From Paralithodes platypus (Eukaryota; Arthropoda; Malacostraca; Decapoda; Lithodidae): a DNA stretch of 64,000 nt. The position numbers and the translations under genes were made by a program. This document shows positions 32,327-42,149 of this stretch, piece by piece. The stretch is taken from the NCBI GenBank assembly GCA_032716605.1, contig CM064481.1, positions 18,470,811 to 18,534,810 on the forward strand, given 5' to 3'. The number at the start of each line of letters is the position of its first letter. Positions within the stretch are counted from its first letter, which is position 1. Below the pieces are notes generated by a model. It ran no database searches. It saw only the letters and a program-made list of their open reading frames with translations, and was not told where the DNA came from.

Positions 32327-33947
32327 ACCTTACCTTGAGGTTACCTTGAGTTGTTTCGGCCTCCTCAGCGGCCTCGGCGAGAGTTGCTCCCCCGAGTATG
32401 TTTGCTGCCAGTGTTTGATGCAGCAGACTATTCGAGAGGGCAGCTCTCCCCCCCGCGAAGTATGGCTGATCAAGCACCGACTTGAGATGTTTGTCCAAGG
32501 CTTTTTTGAATACTTCCGTTGGCATGTCCATCATGTTTCTCACGTTCTCTGGCATTTTGTTGAAGAGGCTCGGTCCCCTGTTTGTCAACCAGGAGTCCCT
32601 CAGTGTGCCCAGAGCTCCCCTACACTTTTGGGGTGGGATGTTACAATACCTACCCCCTCTGTCACTCCAGTTCCATGATATTGTGGTGTGAAGGTTTGGC
32701 ACTAGACCCTCGATAACTTTCCATGTGTAAATTATCAAGTATCTCTCTCTTCTTCGCTCCAGTGAATATAAGTTAAGAGCCTTCAGCCTATCCCAGCAAT
32801 GAAGATGTTTTACCGAGCTGATGTGGGACGTGAAACTTCTTTGAACACTCTCTATTTCATATATTTCCCCGGCTTTGTGTGGAGATGTTAGCACACTGCA
32901 ATACTCCAGTCGTGGGATCACCAACGATTTGAAAAGGGTTATCATTGGCCGTTCTTCTCGTGTCTTGAAAGTGCGCAGTATCCAACCTACAAGTTTCCTC
33001 GCCGCTACTGACTTGGCCTGATTATGTTCTTTGAAAGACATGTTTTCTGACATTATTACCCCAAGATCTTTAACCTCTGATTTTCGTGGGATTGGCAGGA
33101 GTGACTCTGTTAAGTAGGTTGTGGTTCTTTTAATTTCTCCATTTCCTCCATACCTTATCAGCTGAAATTTCTCTTTGTTAAATTGCATGTTGTTATCTTT
33201 GGTCCACCGAAATACAGCGTTCATGTCTGCTTGCAAGATTTCTTTGTCTTCTATTGGGGTTTTTCCTAGACTTAGTTTTGTGTCGTCTGCAAATGATGAG
33301 ACGCTGCTGTGTTGTACATTTACATCGATATCACTTATTAGGAAGAGTAAGGGTGCCAACACTGTACCCTGGGGAACAGAGCTTTTAACCTCTGAACCTT
33401 CCGATACCGCTTGATTTACTGCTACTGATTGTCTTCTGTTAATGAGAAAATTATAGATCCACCTCCCCACCTTTCCGGTGATACCTTTTTCTTTCAGCTT
33501 ATGTGCTATAATTCCATGATCACACTTGTCAAATGCTTTGGCAAAGTCTGTGTATATGACATCTACATTTCTTTTCTCTTTCAGGTCATCTAGAACTTTG
33601 TCATAGTGTTCTAGTAGCTGTGAGAGACATGATCTTCCTGCTCTGAACCCGTGTTGTCCTGAGTTGTGGAGCCCGTTTTCTTCCATGTATTCCGAGACTT
33701 TTCCTCGTAGTACTCTTTCAAAGATTTTGATGATGTGAGATATTAGTGCTACTGGGCGGTAGTTTTTTGGCTGAGCTTTACTTCCTCCTTTATGTAGTGG
33801 TGCAATTGTTGTGTTTTTCAGACTTTCTGGGATTTCTCCTGTATCTAGGCTCTTTCTCCACATTATGGCTAGAGGTCTTGCTAGCGATGTTTTGCAGTTC
33901 TTGAGCAGGACTGAGCTCCATGAATCTGGTGCTGAGTGGAGCGGCAT
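32325..33947 (-). pseudogene. LINE B reverse transcriptase and C-terminal region
   Basis: 540 codons open. Blocks: NTTIAPLHKGG, NYRPVALISHIIKIFE, QHGFRAGRSCLSQL, YTDFAKAFDKCDHG (motif A), SSVPQGTVLAPLLF (motif B), SFADDTKLSL (motif C), MQFNKEKFQLI, and DLGVIMSENMSFKEH, with catalytic aspartates in place. The C-terminal end is RAGAR-like 'AEAAEEAETTQGNLK' close to the 3' tail. The frame is shifted relative to the upstream linker around 33960, so the copy is broken. Otherwise it is one of the best kept RT frames here. Confidence 0.85.
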
Positions 33948-33970
33948 GCTGTTTATTGCCCTTTCTATAT

Positions 33971-34807
33971 CTATTGGCCCAAATTATATATCCGATATAT
34001 GGAGGGGGGCTCTGTTCTCGCCATAAAGAAACTGTTTGGATTGTCAACAGCTTTAGATGGATCGGGTTCCCTGAACACTGTTTCATACTGTTTTCGTAGA
34101 AGTTCACTCATTTCTTTGTCATCTGTTGTATATGATCCGTCGAGTTTGATGAGTGGGCCTATGCTTGATGCTGTTTGTGATTTTTTTCTTTGCAAAGAAG
34201 TACTTTGAATTTTCACTTATTTCTTGAGCCGCCTTTTTTTCTTCTTCTATCTGCTGTATTTGATACGATATTCTCAGCTTGTGTTCAATATCCTCAATCT
34301 CCCTTTTCATTATGTTAATTTGCCTTTCCCGTAATCCCGCTTTGGAGAGCCGATGTGACAGCAGTTTTCTTCGTTTGTAGAGCCTTCTCCTTTCTCTGTC
34401 TTGCTTACTTCTGCGCTTCATTTTTCTCTCTGGAATGTGATTCGAGCATACGTTTTTAACTAATTCATTTACTAGGCTAAGGCATTCCGGGGTTGTTTTG
34501 TCTGCCATTTGGACTTCCCAGTCTATTTCCTCTATCTTCTGGTTTATGCTTGGCCAATTTATATGTTTGTTATTAAAGTTGTACTTACTGAATGGGCCTG
34601 TATACAATCTCCTAGTTTTGTTTGTTTGTAGGTACTCGATGTTGGTTAGCACCTCGATTATCCTATGGTCAGAATAAGTAGTATCTGATATGCTGGTATT
34701 GTGCACAATGTTCTCATTGTTTGAAAAGATCAGGTCTAGGATGTTTTGACCTCTAGTTGGTTCTGTGATGTGTTGGTTTAAGTTGAACATAGAACATAAA
34801 TTAAGTA
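33971..34807 (-). pseudogene. LINE B endonuclease C-terminal part and linker
   Basis: Frame 34841-34119, continuing at 34216-33971. NLNQHITEPTRGQNILDLIFS and YSDHRIIEV (SDH) are the late endonuclease blocks. A long K/R/E-rich linker follows (KMKRRSKQDRERRRLYKRRK). The first ten residues of the frame are encoded by the pogo terminal repeat. The join to 37185 is in phase once the pogo element and one TA are removed. Confidence 0.85.
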
Positions 34808-35589
34808 CCGTCATCTGGGGTGGCTTCGGACAAGTGGACAACTTCGGACATTTTGGATAAAAATTAAAACAAATAAAAATAGAGAGAAGAGGAGTTTGGT
34901 TTTGAAAAATAGATGTGTAGCATTCAAGAGGAATGTTGTAACTATATGTAGGATGAACTAATAATTTAAATTAATTAATTTAATTTGTGGTTAATATTTG
35001 TGAATATGTAACAAAGAAAACACATGTTTTTGTAAGTGTGTCAAACTTCTACTGAGCATAATTAATGGGATGTGAGGAAGACAATTAACCTACACCAGAA
35101 TGTTCTACAATTATCTGCGAGACCATACACACAGTAACTCTTTCCCCAAAGTTCATAATACACAGCCTATAGCCCTAACAATTTACTTTTATTGTTTTCC
35201 AGATTTATTGGGGTGTTTTCGGACATAGTTTGGGGTGATTTCGGACATGAGGTGACATCGGACATCTAATATTAGTTACAAGGTCCTTCCAATATGAACA
35301 ACAATTAGTACCTAAGTGTATGGTACTCTTACCTAGCCATACATAGCGAGCATCTGTCGAATCATGTCATCACAGGGATCTGCCTTGTATGGGCCGATCG
35401 GCTTTTTGCAGACTCCCATTTTCTTATGTTCTTATCATCTGTCATCTTGCTCCCGTTTTGAGTAACGCCAATTAAAGGATGCTTAAGACTGAGTAAGGTG
35501 TCAGATGTTGACATGATTTGGTGGATGTTTGCTGTGTAAGGTTAGGTAAGAGTATCATATTACATTTCTTTTCATTCACAGGAGTAAAA

Positions 35590-36040
35590 ATGCCATGGAT
35601 ATATAAACCAAAGCCACACAACGAGAAAAGGAAATACAACAGTCATGTATGTCAAGACAAATTAAAGAAAGCAAAAGATGATATACAAAAGAAGAACATG
35701 AGTGTACGTGAGGCTGCTAAAAAGTGGAAGTTAAGTAAGAGCACCTTACATGACTATATAAAAGGGAAACATAGTAAACCTGCTGGTTATTGTTAAAGTT
35801 CCGTTTGATGGTAAGAAGAAACATCAACATTATATTGCAGTCATAGTAAAGGTTCTACCAGAAATACATGTTCGTTTCCTAAAGCATGTGAAGGGCACAA
35901 GTAACGTCTTCATTAACCCAGTTATTGATGATTACAGTGATATAGACAAGGGTGAGATAGTACAAATCCTGCCAGAACCAATACTAGACAAGAAGTGCAG
36001 AATGCTGTTCAGTGTTGATGTAAATAAATGGCCAAAATAA
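35590..36040 (+). pseudogene. pogo-type transposase remnant: HTH_psq plus C-terminal segment, no catalytic core
   Basis: From ATG 35590: MPWIYKPKPHNEKRKYNSH, then LKKAKDDIQKKNMSVREAAKKW and LSKSTLHDYIKGK, a pipsqueak helix-turn-helix as at the N-terminus of pogo/Tigger/jerky-type transposases, which binds the terminal repeats. TAA at 35794 ends this frame. One frame over, from about 35790, KVPFDGKKKHQHYIAVIV, VRFLKHVKG, IVQILPEP and MLFSVDVNKW form a block like the C-terminal domain of these proteins, ending at 36040. The ~250 residue DDE domain between them is absent. An intron or deletion could explain it; deletion is more likely. Confidence 0.75.
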
Positions 36041-36365
36041 TAGAGAGAGAGAGAAATAGAGAGGGTTGAAGAGCTATAGAGAGGAGAGAGAAAGCGAGCG
36101 AGCAGGGGGAGAGAAAGTGAGAGAGAGAGGGGTGGGAGAGAAAGCGAGAGAGGGTGGGGCCAAGAGAAGGGTGGGAGAGAAAGCGAGAGAGAGAGAGAGG
36201 TGTTAGAGGGCAGGGCCAGGGGAGGGTGGGGCCGGGAGAAGGGTGGGAGAGGGCGGGGCCAGGAGAAGGGTGGGGCCAGGGGAGGGCGGGGCCAGAAGGG
36301 TGGGAGAGAGATCGAGAGCGAGAGGTGGTAGAGGGCGGGGCCAAGTGAGAGAGGGGGGGATGAAT
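36041..36365. repeat. GAGA and GGGGCCAGG-type simple repeats
   Basis: (GA)n-rich sequence grades into irregular GGTGGGGCCAGGGGAGGGC-type units. It lies inside the pogo element, directly after the transposase remnant. Frames in it are low-complexity only. Confidence 0.9.
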
Positions 36366-37182
36366 AAGGAAAGATGCAATAATGTGATACAAAGTTATAT
36401 TTTTTGTAAGGTCCTTTTTATTTCATATTATGATTAGTTTAAGGTATATACCCTGAAAGGGTTAATTAGTATTTCGGGCCATTAATTAGCCAAGATGGCA
36501 TCTAGTCGGCTGTGTGCCATTAGTATTCCTTTAATATGCAGTCATTAAGATATTATTGCTAAGCTTTAATGATATCAGTATTATTTTTTTAGAAGTTTGG
36601 TCACAAGTGTGAAATACGTTTTCAAGGAGTCATTATGTGTAATTTGAATGAATTAATTGTATTTTTTTTTGTATTAGAAAAGTGCCTATACATACGGTGT
36701 ACCTGAATGCATTAGTGATAATAATATAATTGCTTTGTTATTGAGAATACATAACAATTTATATGAAGGTGCTAAAATGCACAGAAACTTGGAATCTAAT
36801 GTATATGCTACTCTAAGGGCTACAAATGTAAGCATTTCAGTTTGTATTTTTTTTTTTAAACTCTGTCTTGTGTCCGAAGTCGCCTCTGCATTGTCCGAAG
36901 CCATCGTTCAATACACACACTCAGATTTAAAGGGGAAAACCATTAATGTCCGAAGTCACCTTACCCCAGTCCGAAGTCACCTCATATCGATGATGACTTC
37001 GGACACCATTATAAATATTAGTTATAATTAAGCCAAAGGCCTATAATTTTTCCACTGTACACAAGATTATTGTACGTTTCTAAGCTATACATATAGATGC
37101 AAAAGATTGCATTATTAAGGCTTTACCTATTGAGTTAGGCTTAAAATTAGGTCAAATAGGTCCGAAGTCACCCGAATGACGG
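36366..37182. other. 3' half of the pogo element, no coding signal
   Basis: AT-rich. Words like GTCCGAAGTC recur at 36873, 36949, 36971 and 37161, the same motif as in the terminal repeats, suggesting degenerate subterminal binding sites. Confidence 0.6.
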
Positions 37183-37184
37183 TA

Positions 37185-37740
37185 GTGCTTTTGACTGTGC
37201 ATCACCATCTTCATTTAAGGTGTTTGGCAATATTTGGTGTTCTATTTGCCTCCATTTGATATTAGGTAAATTGAAGTCTCCCAACCACAGGATGTTAGGG
37301 GTTGGAGCCCCCAGTCCTTCTATAGCCGTTTTGATCGTATCCAGCTGGGGTTTGAACTCATGAAGTGAGGCATCTGGAGGTCTGTATGTGAGGATAATTG
37401 CCAGGTTTAGACTCTCTATGTTTACCCCCAGTATCTCTACTACCTCATTGGAGTGGTTAAAAAACTCTGTACTTATAAGAGAGTCTTTTATGTACAAAGC
37501 TACTCCTCCACATGTTCTGTGTTTTCTATCTGCCCTGTGTAGGTTGTAACCTGGGATCCATACTTCACTATTTTCGTGATCTTTAATGTGGGTTTCAGTA
37601 AGGGCAGCAAGCAGTGCATTCCCCTCTTCTAGTAGTCCTTGGATGAAAGGGACCTTATTTGTTCTACTGTTTTTAAGACCTTGTATGTTTGCATATATGA
37701 GAGGGGAGAGGCTGGGTGTGGTGGTTTGTGAGTTTACCAT
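37185..37740 (-). pseudogene. LINE B endonuclease N-terminal part
   Basis: The frame shows LIYANIQGLKNSRTNKV at its start, LTETHIK (catalytic E), RTCGGVALYIKDS, ILTYRPPDAS and WLGDFNLPNIKW (D-x-N), the standard order of a LINE AP endonuclease. The last residues run into the pogo end at 37182. The methionine at 37740 is a plausible domain start, but ORF2 may begin further upstream. Confidence 0.85.
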
Positions 37741-37759
37741 CTCTGGTGGTATGGGCGGC

Positions 37760-38396
37760 CCCTGTGGTGGTGGTGGTGGGGTCCCATTTCTCCTTGTTGT
37801 TTGTGCATCAGGTATTCTAGATGACCCTACCTGACCTACCTGTACGGACCTGTAGGCCGCTCCCTCTTTACCCTTTTCAACTCCTCACCTGACCCTACCA
37901 AAAGAGTGTTTGTATGTACTGTATGTGTGTTTGTGTGCATACGTGAGCGTTTGTGTATACGGGTAAGTGCACACTTACTGCATGTTCTTATGTTCTTATA
38001 TATGTATGTATATGTATGCGTATGTATGTGTGTACGTACGTGTATATATGTATGTTCTGTATATGAGTCAGTAAAATAAATGTGTATATGTACTGTATAT
38101 CACTTACTATCTAGCTATCTATTGCCTGACGCCGTGATCCCCGAAGGGGTGGCCACGAACGAACCGCCCCCATGCACCTCTGTCCCCAGTCAGTCGATGC
38201 TCCTCCCCCCAACCAGCACCGCCTTCGTTCACTTACTCTCATGGTTAATTTATGATAATTTGTATTTTGCACCTGCATCATTATTGTATTTATTTATTTT
38301 TTTGTAAACTGAGCTTACCATCTTCATATCTGTATATCTCATGTTCATCCACTAAATTGTAAAATGTGTATTTTCAGCTCATGAGGCTGCCATTCT
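37760..38396. other. Unassigned insert in LINE B with TATG/TGTA microsatellite
   Basis: 37900-38100 is rich in TATGTATG/TGTGTGTT simple sequence. Neither ORF1 nor endonuclease coding can be followed through this stretch, so it is probably another insertion or the LINE's own inter-ORF region. No gene. Confidence 0.4.
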
Positions 38397-38400
38397 TTAA

Positions 38401-38880
38401 CCCTCTCACCACGGAAGGCCTCTTGAACGCCCATAAAAAAGCATATAACAGCTACCCGGAAGGCCTCTTGAACGCCCAGTGGTTGAAAGCCTGTGAGCTT
38501 CGTGTGCGAGGCGTCGGTCCGACGCATGTAAACAACAGCCGGCTGGACCGACGCCCCGCATCTCCGGCCACAAGAAGGAGAGCGTCGCTTGTTCGTGTGT
38601 GCCTGTATGTTGTTGTTAAGTATCGAAAAGTGGTGTAAAGTGGCTGTTTTGGCCATAAAGTTATCTCCAATGAAATCATCATCACAGCTCAACCAGTTGA
38701 CTTAGAGAGCTCTACTTAATGCCATTCTACAGGTAAATAACACAGCTACGCTTGAGGATGCGCGGGAATGCGGGAAGCAGTCTGATTAACGAATATACGG
38801 TAGCCTAGCCTAGACGTTTTTCGGCCAAAACACCCGGGTTTCGAGGAATATATATATAATACATAGCCGGGGCTGGTGGG
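38401..38880. mobile_element. piggyBac-type MITE (copy 2)
   Basis: 480 bp starting CCCTCTCACC, ending GGGCTGGTGGG, flanked by TTAA (38397-38400 and 38881-38884). The body matches the MITE at 18499-18986. Its left part repeats GAAGGCCTCTTGAACGCCCA twice. That resembles the subterminal GGGCGTTCAAGAGCCC repeats of the piggyBac transposon (59326-59385), linking the two. No ORF. Confidence 0.88.
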
Positions 38881-38884
38881 TTAA

Positions 38885-39870
38885 TAAACCGTTTATTATT
38901 ATTATTATTATTATTATGATGATGATGTATATGTGCTTCTAGTTGTTCTACCCTGTTCTTCCACATTTCGTCTTGCTCTCGCCTTTTTTCTTTCCCTCGT
39001 TCGTGTGTGGCTAAAAAATGGTGTGAGGCCCCATCTTCATTCTGTGTTTTAACCCTAAGTGTACCTTTCACGTGGTATTCCATACAGTACCAATCATAGC
39101 AGGTCCGGTTTGCTAGAGAGGATTTACACAGGGGTGGGTGATAGTCTGTGCATGATTTCCCTAGATGGCATTTTCCACTCTTAATTCCCTTATAGCATAT
39201 CTTGGGGTGTTTGTAGTTGCACTTCTTCCCATTTCTCTTCCCCAATTGGCCAAATGGGCAGTTTTTCATGAGATAACGTCGGCATACCTCCATCTCTCTC
39301 TCTGCTTGGACAGTGTGTCCCTCTGGCTGGCATGTATGGGTAGGGGGAGGGGAATGAATGGGTAGCGCAGTAGGAAATGGTGTGGGGGATATTGGGATTA
39401 GATGAAGGGAGACCGTCTGCGTGGGTAGCGGTGTAGATGGGAGCGAGGGGGGTGGGGGGTGTTTGCGGTTGGGGTAGTGTCTGTGGAGGTTGATGTATTC
39501 GTTTCAAATTCAGCTTCATCATGTTGCCTAATGTTGGCATCTGGGGAATCTATCTGTTCTATAGCCGTAGGTCCAGTAGGGACGAAAAAGATATTAGGGG
39601 CATTAGTGGGAGTGTTGTGGTGGCTGTGAGCAGGCGAGCTGGTCATATTTTCCCCACACGCGGTGGTGGGAGAGGAGGGGGCAGTAGGTGGCGAGACATC
39701 GTCACCTGTAAGGGAGTCTTGGGGTGGAGGTGTAGTGGGGGTTGATTGAGAAGGCATATAGAATAAAATATTTTGGCGGGTGTGTGGTGCAGTGATGTGG
39801 GATCATGAGGGGGGGCTGTCTCCTGGAGTGTTTGGGTAGGGCGTGTGGATTCTTGCTCGGATATCCACTT
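38885..39870 (-). pseudogene. LINE B ORF1, middle and C-terminal part with CCCH fingers
   Basis: Frames 40065-39643, 39757-39398, 39540-39190 and 39293-38805 read on from each other with shifts. A long P/T/S-rich part precedes CCCH-type zinc fingers: CNYKHPKICYKG, CHLGKSCTDYHPPLC and CYDWYCMEYH. A charged coiled-coil-like tail (GKEKRREQDEMWKNRVEQLE) and an (ATT)n-coded poly-N follow. The tail is cut by the MITE. CCCH fingers bind RNA; here they would serve ORF1's RNA role. Several frameshifts make it non-functional. Confidence 0.75.
38886..38925. repeat. (ATT)n/(ATG)n microsatellite
   Basis: TTATTATTATT followed by ATGATGATG, coding the N/H run of LINE B ORF1 on the minus strand. Confidence 0.95.
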
Positions 39871-40328
39871 TTTTTTTTTTTTTTTTTCTATATTCCAACT
39901 ACTCCCTCTCGGGCATAGGCTGAGAGCCTGTACATTCCACCTCTCGACACGGTGAAGCCCGTGAGGTCTTGTTCCAGTCTGGGGAGTGAGACATATGAAG
40001 CATCCATCATGGCTCGAAGCAGCTCCATCTCTTAAGCGGCTGGTTGTTTCGCTCAAGCGTCTCACCCTCTAGACTCAGACCCTCACTCTCAGAACGCCAC
40101 CTATTGAGCAGTGAACTCACTGGGCATTGTCCCCCTGTAACATATTTAATCAGGGAACAATGAGGGTATTTTTTTGGCATTTCGGTGGGCTTTGTGGTAA
40201 TGCACTGATACTAGGTACAGCACAAATTCAATCCCAATAATATCTTCCCATTGACATATCGGGATTTGAACCCGGGTCCATTGGATTACCAATCCAGTGG
40301 CATGACCACTCCACCACACCTCCCCTCC
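39871..40328 (-). mobile_element. SINE copy 2, full length, tRNA-headed, nested in LINE B ORF1
   Basis: 458 bp flanked by CCACTT (39865-39870 and 40329-40334). On the minus strand it starts with a tRNA-like head (about 40318-40254), continues with the family-specific body shared with 30751-31603, and ends in poly(A) (T-run from 39871). The LINE B ORF1 frame joins in phase across the insertion. This is a retroposed RNA polymerase III-type SINE. Confidence 0.9.
40254..40318 (-). promoter_or_regulatory. tRNA-like head of the SINE with boxes A and B
   Basis: Minus strand: box A-like TGGTGGAGTGGTCATGCC and box B GGTTCAAATCCCG. The middle can fold as an anticodon arm CTGGA-TTGGTAA-TCCAA with GGT at the anticodon place, which would be a threonine tRNA. 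The acceptor end does not pair well, so it is not a working tRNA gene. Confidence 0.75.
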
Positions 40329-40334
40329 CCACTT

Positions 40335-40600
40335 GTTGTAAACTTCATTCAGTGTCTGGATTAGTTCGGTTCTTAGCTCCACTTCTGTGTTTTCCACCAT
40401 CCTAATAACCGGCATTGCCAGGGGAAAACATTCATTGCATAAATGGGTGTTGGTCCCTATTTCTTTGTATTTGCTTTTTATTTATTTCATTCCGACGCAC
40501 TTATTATGAAAAGTCTTATTGCATATCTGACATCTTCTACCATTATTCAAAAGTATTTCCTCTTTACAAAGTTCGCATTGACGTCCATGTGCCATTTTGG
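40335..40600 (-). pseudogene. LINE B ORF1 N-terminal part with PHD-like finger
   Basis: From an ATG near 40592 the frame has C-E-L-C-K-E-E-I, CQICNKTFHNKC (a C2..C2..HC pattern), then a stop at about 40486, then in phase LCNECFP and MPVIRMVENTEVELRTELIQ up to the SINE. The finger pattern resembles the first half of a PHD/RING finger and the later CNEC completes it. Too short and broken to stand alone; its place upstream of the CCCH part identifies it as ORF1. Confidence 0.65.
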
Positions 40601-40619
40601 GAAAGGGGGTATGAGAGGG

Positions 40620-40943
40620 AGATGAGGGGGCGGGGCAGGGCGCCCCGGCGGACATGTATGGCTCTGTGGTTACTTGGGGGGGTTAACGAATACTTAGGCA
40701 CTATATATCTATTCTTTTACTAAAGATTCCATGAATATACTTTCGATTAAAGCTTCACTATGGAGATTGGAACTACCTAAGTTCACACTAAGAACTTTTA
40801 ATAGCGGGTGTTTGGTGTTGTGGTGAAATAAATAAAATATTGTTTATCATTTGGTTTAGGGATATTGCTTAGCGAGGCCGGTCTATATGATCTGTGCCCC
40901 ATGAATATTCTTTCCTCTCACTTAAACATTAGGCTACCATATA
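40620..40943. other. No gene; LINE B 5' leader and flank
   Basis: A GC-rich patch (GGGGCGGGGCAGGGCGCC near 40630) just upstream of LINE B ORF1, then AT-rich sequence. TGAAATAAATAAAATATTG near 40832 resembles the SINE end near 53980. Confidence 0.4.
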
Positions 40944-41010
40944 TTTGCGCAGTGGCAGTATCGTAACCAATGAGGTTTAGTTTTCCGAGTGACGTATCTG
41001 CTACTGCTGA
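40944..41010 (+). ncRNA. U4 snRNA-like fragment (5' part only)
   Basis: 40944-40979 reads TTTGCGCAGTGGCAGTATCG then TAACCAATGAGGTTTA, which matches the highly conserved 5' part of U4 snRNA (stem II region and 5' stem-loop). The kink-turn words CAATGAGG and CCGAG, bound by the 15.5K/SNU13 protein in U4, are both present, with four extra bases (GTTT) between. After about 40992 the match is lost, and I see no Sm site (AATTTTTG). It is therefore a truncated pseudogene or a snRNA-derived repeat head, not a working U4 gene. Confidence 0.75.
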
Positions 41011-41290
41011 AGGCCCAAAACATGGTTAAAGTTTTCACATTTCATCTTTGCCTAGTACTTGCGACACCTCGGTTGGGTTACCTTCTTTGGAAGGTAATCA
41101 AGTCGTACCCCACCTGCTCGTGGTGACCTCGCAAACACCCATTTCTATTTATTTTTTCCATTTATTCTTTTTTCAAGATAGGGTGACACAAACGGGGGCG
41201 GCGCTACCTGGGTTTATCCCAGGTAGTAGTTTAATTTTACTCTAAATTTTATTAAGTGTTTTGTATATTTTTAATTGTAGGCTACATTAA
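41011..41290. other. Sequence between U4-like fragment and DIRS left end
   Basis: Contains the hairpin CTACCTGGGTTTATCCCAGGTAG (41207-41229) and a T-rich tract. If the DIRS element is removed, this stretch lies directly upstream of LINE C ORF1, so it may be the LINE C 5' leader. Confidence 0.4.
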
Positions 41291-41638
41291 TGGGAGGTTT
41301 GACGTACCTCCCAACCTACCAAATAGGAAAACCTACTATTTGGTAGTAGTCTTGGAAAATCCAACGTCAAGGCTATTAACCTAATTGCAATGACGACTTG
41401 TCTATTTTGACTGCTATGTCGTCATTCCAACCGCGGTTAAAAAGAAAACGTCTAGAGTCTACTCCTTATCTTGCTCTAGGAGACGTTGTACATTAACCAA
41501 AACTACCACCGAAGGTGAAAAAAGCATAGAAGAGAAGAAAAAGGGGTTTACCTTAGTTACCGCTTAAGGCCCATCCCGTGTTCCGTCATGTGCAGATCCC
41601 TGTCGAACGTGCGCATGAGCGACCCTCTCTTGTCATCA
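41291..41638 (+). repeat. DIRS copy 2 left inverted terminal repeat
   Basis: From about 41334 to 41638 it is the complement of 48999-49302. The outermost 43 bp are an extension present only at this end, itself containing GTAGGTTTTCC-type inverted words. Confidence 0.9.
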
Positions 41639-41700
41639 CATCTCACGTCAGCAGAAGAACGCGGATGGGCAGGGGTCCGGCGTGAGGGAGGGTATTATGT

Positions 41701-41814
41701 ACGTTGGATTTTCCAAGACTACTACCAAATAGTAGGTTTTCCTATTTGGTAGGTTGGGAGGTACGTCAAACCTCCCAATTTGTTAGTAGTCTTGGCAAAT
41801 CCAACGTCAAGGCT
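41701..41814 (-). repeat. DIRS copy 2 internal complementary region
   Basis: 41701-41776 is the complement of the left outer end (41291-41370). 41777-41814 is the complement of the right outer end (49266-49302). They meet at CCTCCCA|ATTTGTTAG. Confidence 0.92.
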
Positions 41815-42149
41815 GCATAACAAATAGGAGGAGGACATCCAAGCCCAACCTACCAAAAAAACCAATGCATAAAACAAAATTACGAATGACAAAGACACAA
41901 TGTAAACAAGAGAGTTTAATAAAAGAGTGAAAAACTGAGGAGTAGCTAAAAAGAACAGTTTTAACACATGCCCGTCATTCATAGTAATGCAAAAACATAG
42001 ACTTGTCTGAAACCAAAAAGGTACTGTACCCAAAATCCCTTTTCTTCAAAAACCAACAAAACACTGAACACAAGAACAAAACACAATTTTCAATGTGGCA
42101 AAAACACTTATGTACTGGAACAATACATAATCCCAAACTTGCAATCCAG

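Larger units (their letters stand above)
34808..37182. mobile_element. pogo-like DNA transposon, internally deleted, in LINE B endonuclease
   Basis: Inverted ends CCGTCATCTGGGGTGGCTTC at the left and the complement of GTCCGAAGTCACCCGAATGACGG at the right, flanked by TA (34806-34807 and 37183-37184). The subterminal word CTTCGGACA recurs in both halves. The only coding parts are a pipsqueak-type HTH (35590-35796) and a C-terminal transposase segment (to 36040); the DDE core is gone. It splits the LINE B endonuclease and the LINE frame is restored in phase without it. Confidence 0.9.
32326..40620 (-). mobile_element. LINE B: CR1/L2-like LINE broken by several insertions
   Basis: Reading the minus strand from ~40600: ORF1 with a PHD-like finger, [SINE 39871-40328], proline-rich part and CCCH fingers, [piggyBac MITE 38401-38880 and unassigned 37840-38396], endonuclease N-part, [pogo element 34808-37182], endonuclease C-part, RT, and a 3' tail of (CAAGGTAA)-like units at 32326-32350. 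The insertions were recognised from target duplications and phase-keeping joins. Clade is judged from the RT. Confidence 0.85.

Noticed and set aside
36009..36392. 127-codon proline/serine/leucine-rich minus-strand ORF
   Set aside because: Low-complexity translation of GA/GGGGC simple repeats.
40254..40318. Genuine tRNA-Thr gene
   Set aside because: The acceptor stem does not pair and the sequence continues into a poly(A)-tailed SINE with target duplication.
40944..41010. Functional U4 snRNA gene
   Set aside because: Only the 5' part matches; the 3' half and an Sm site are not visible.
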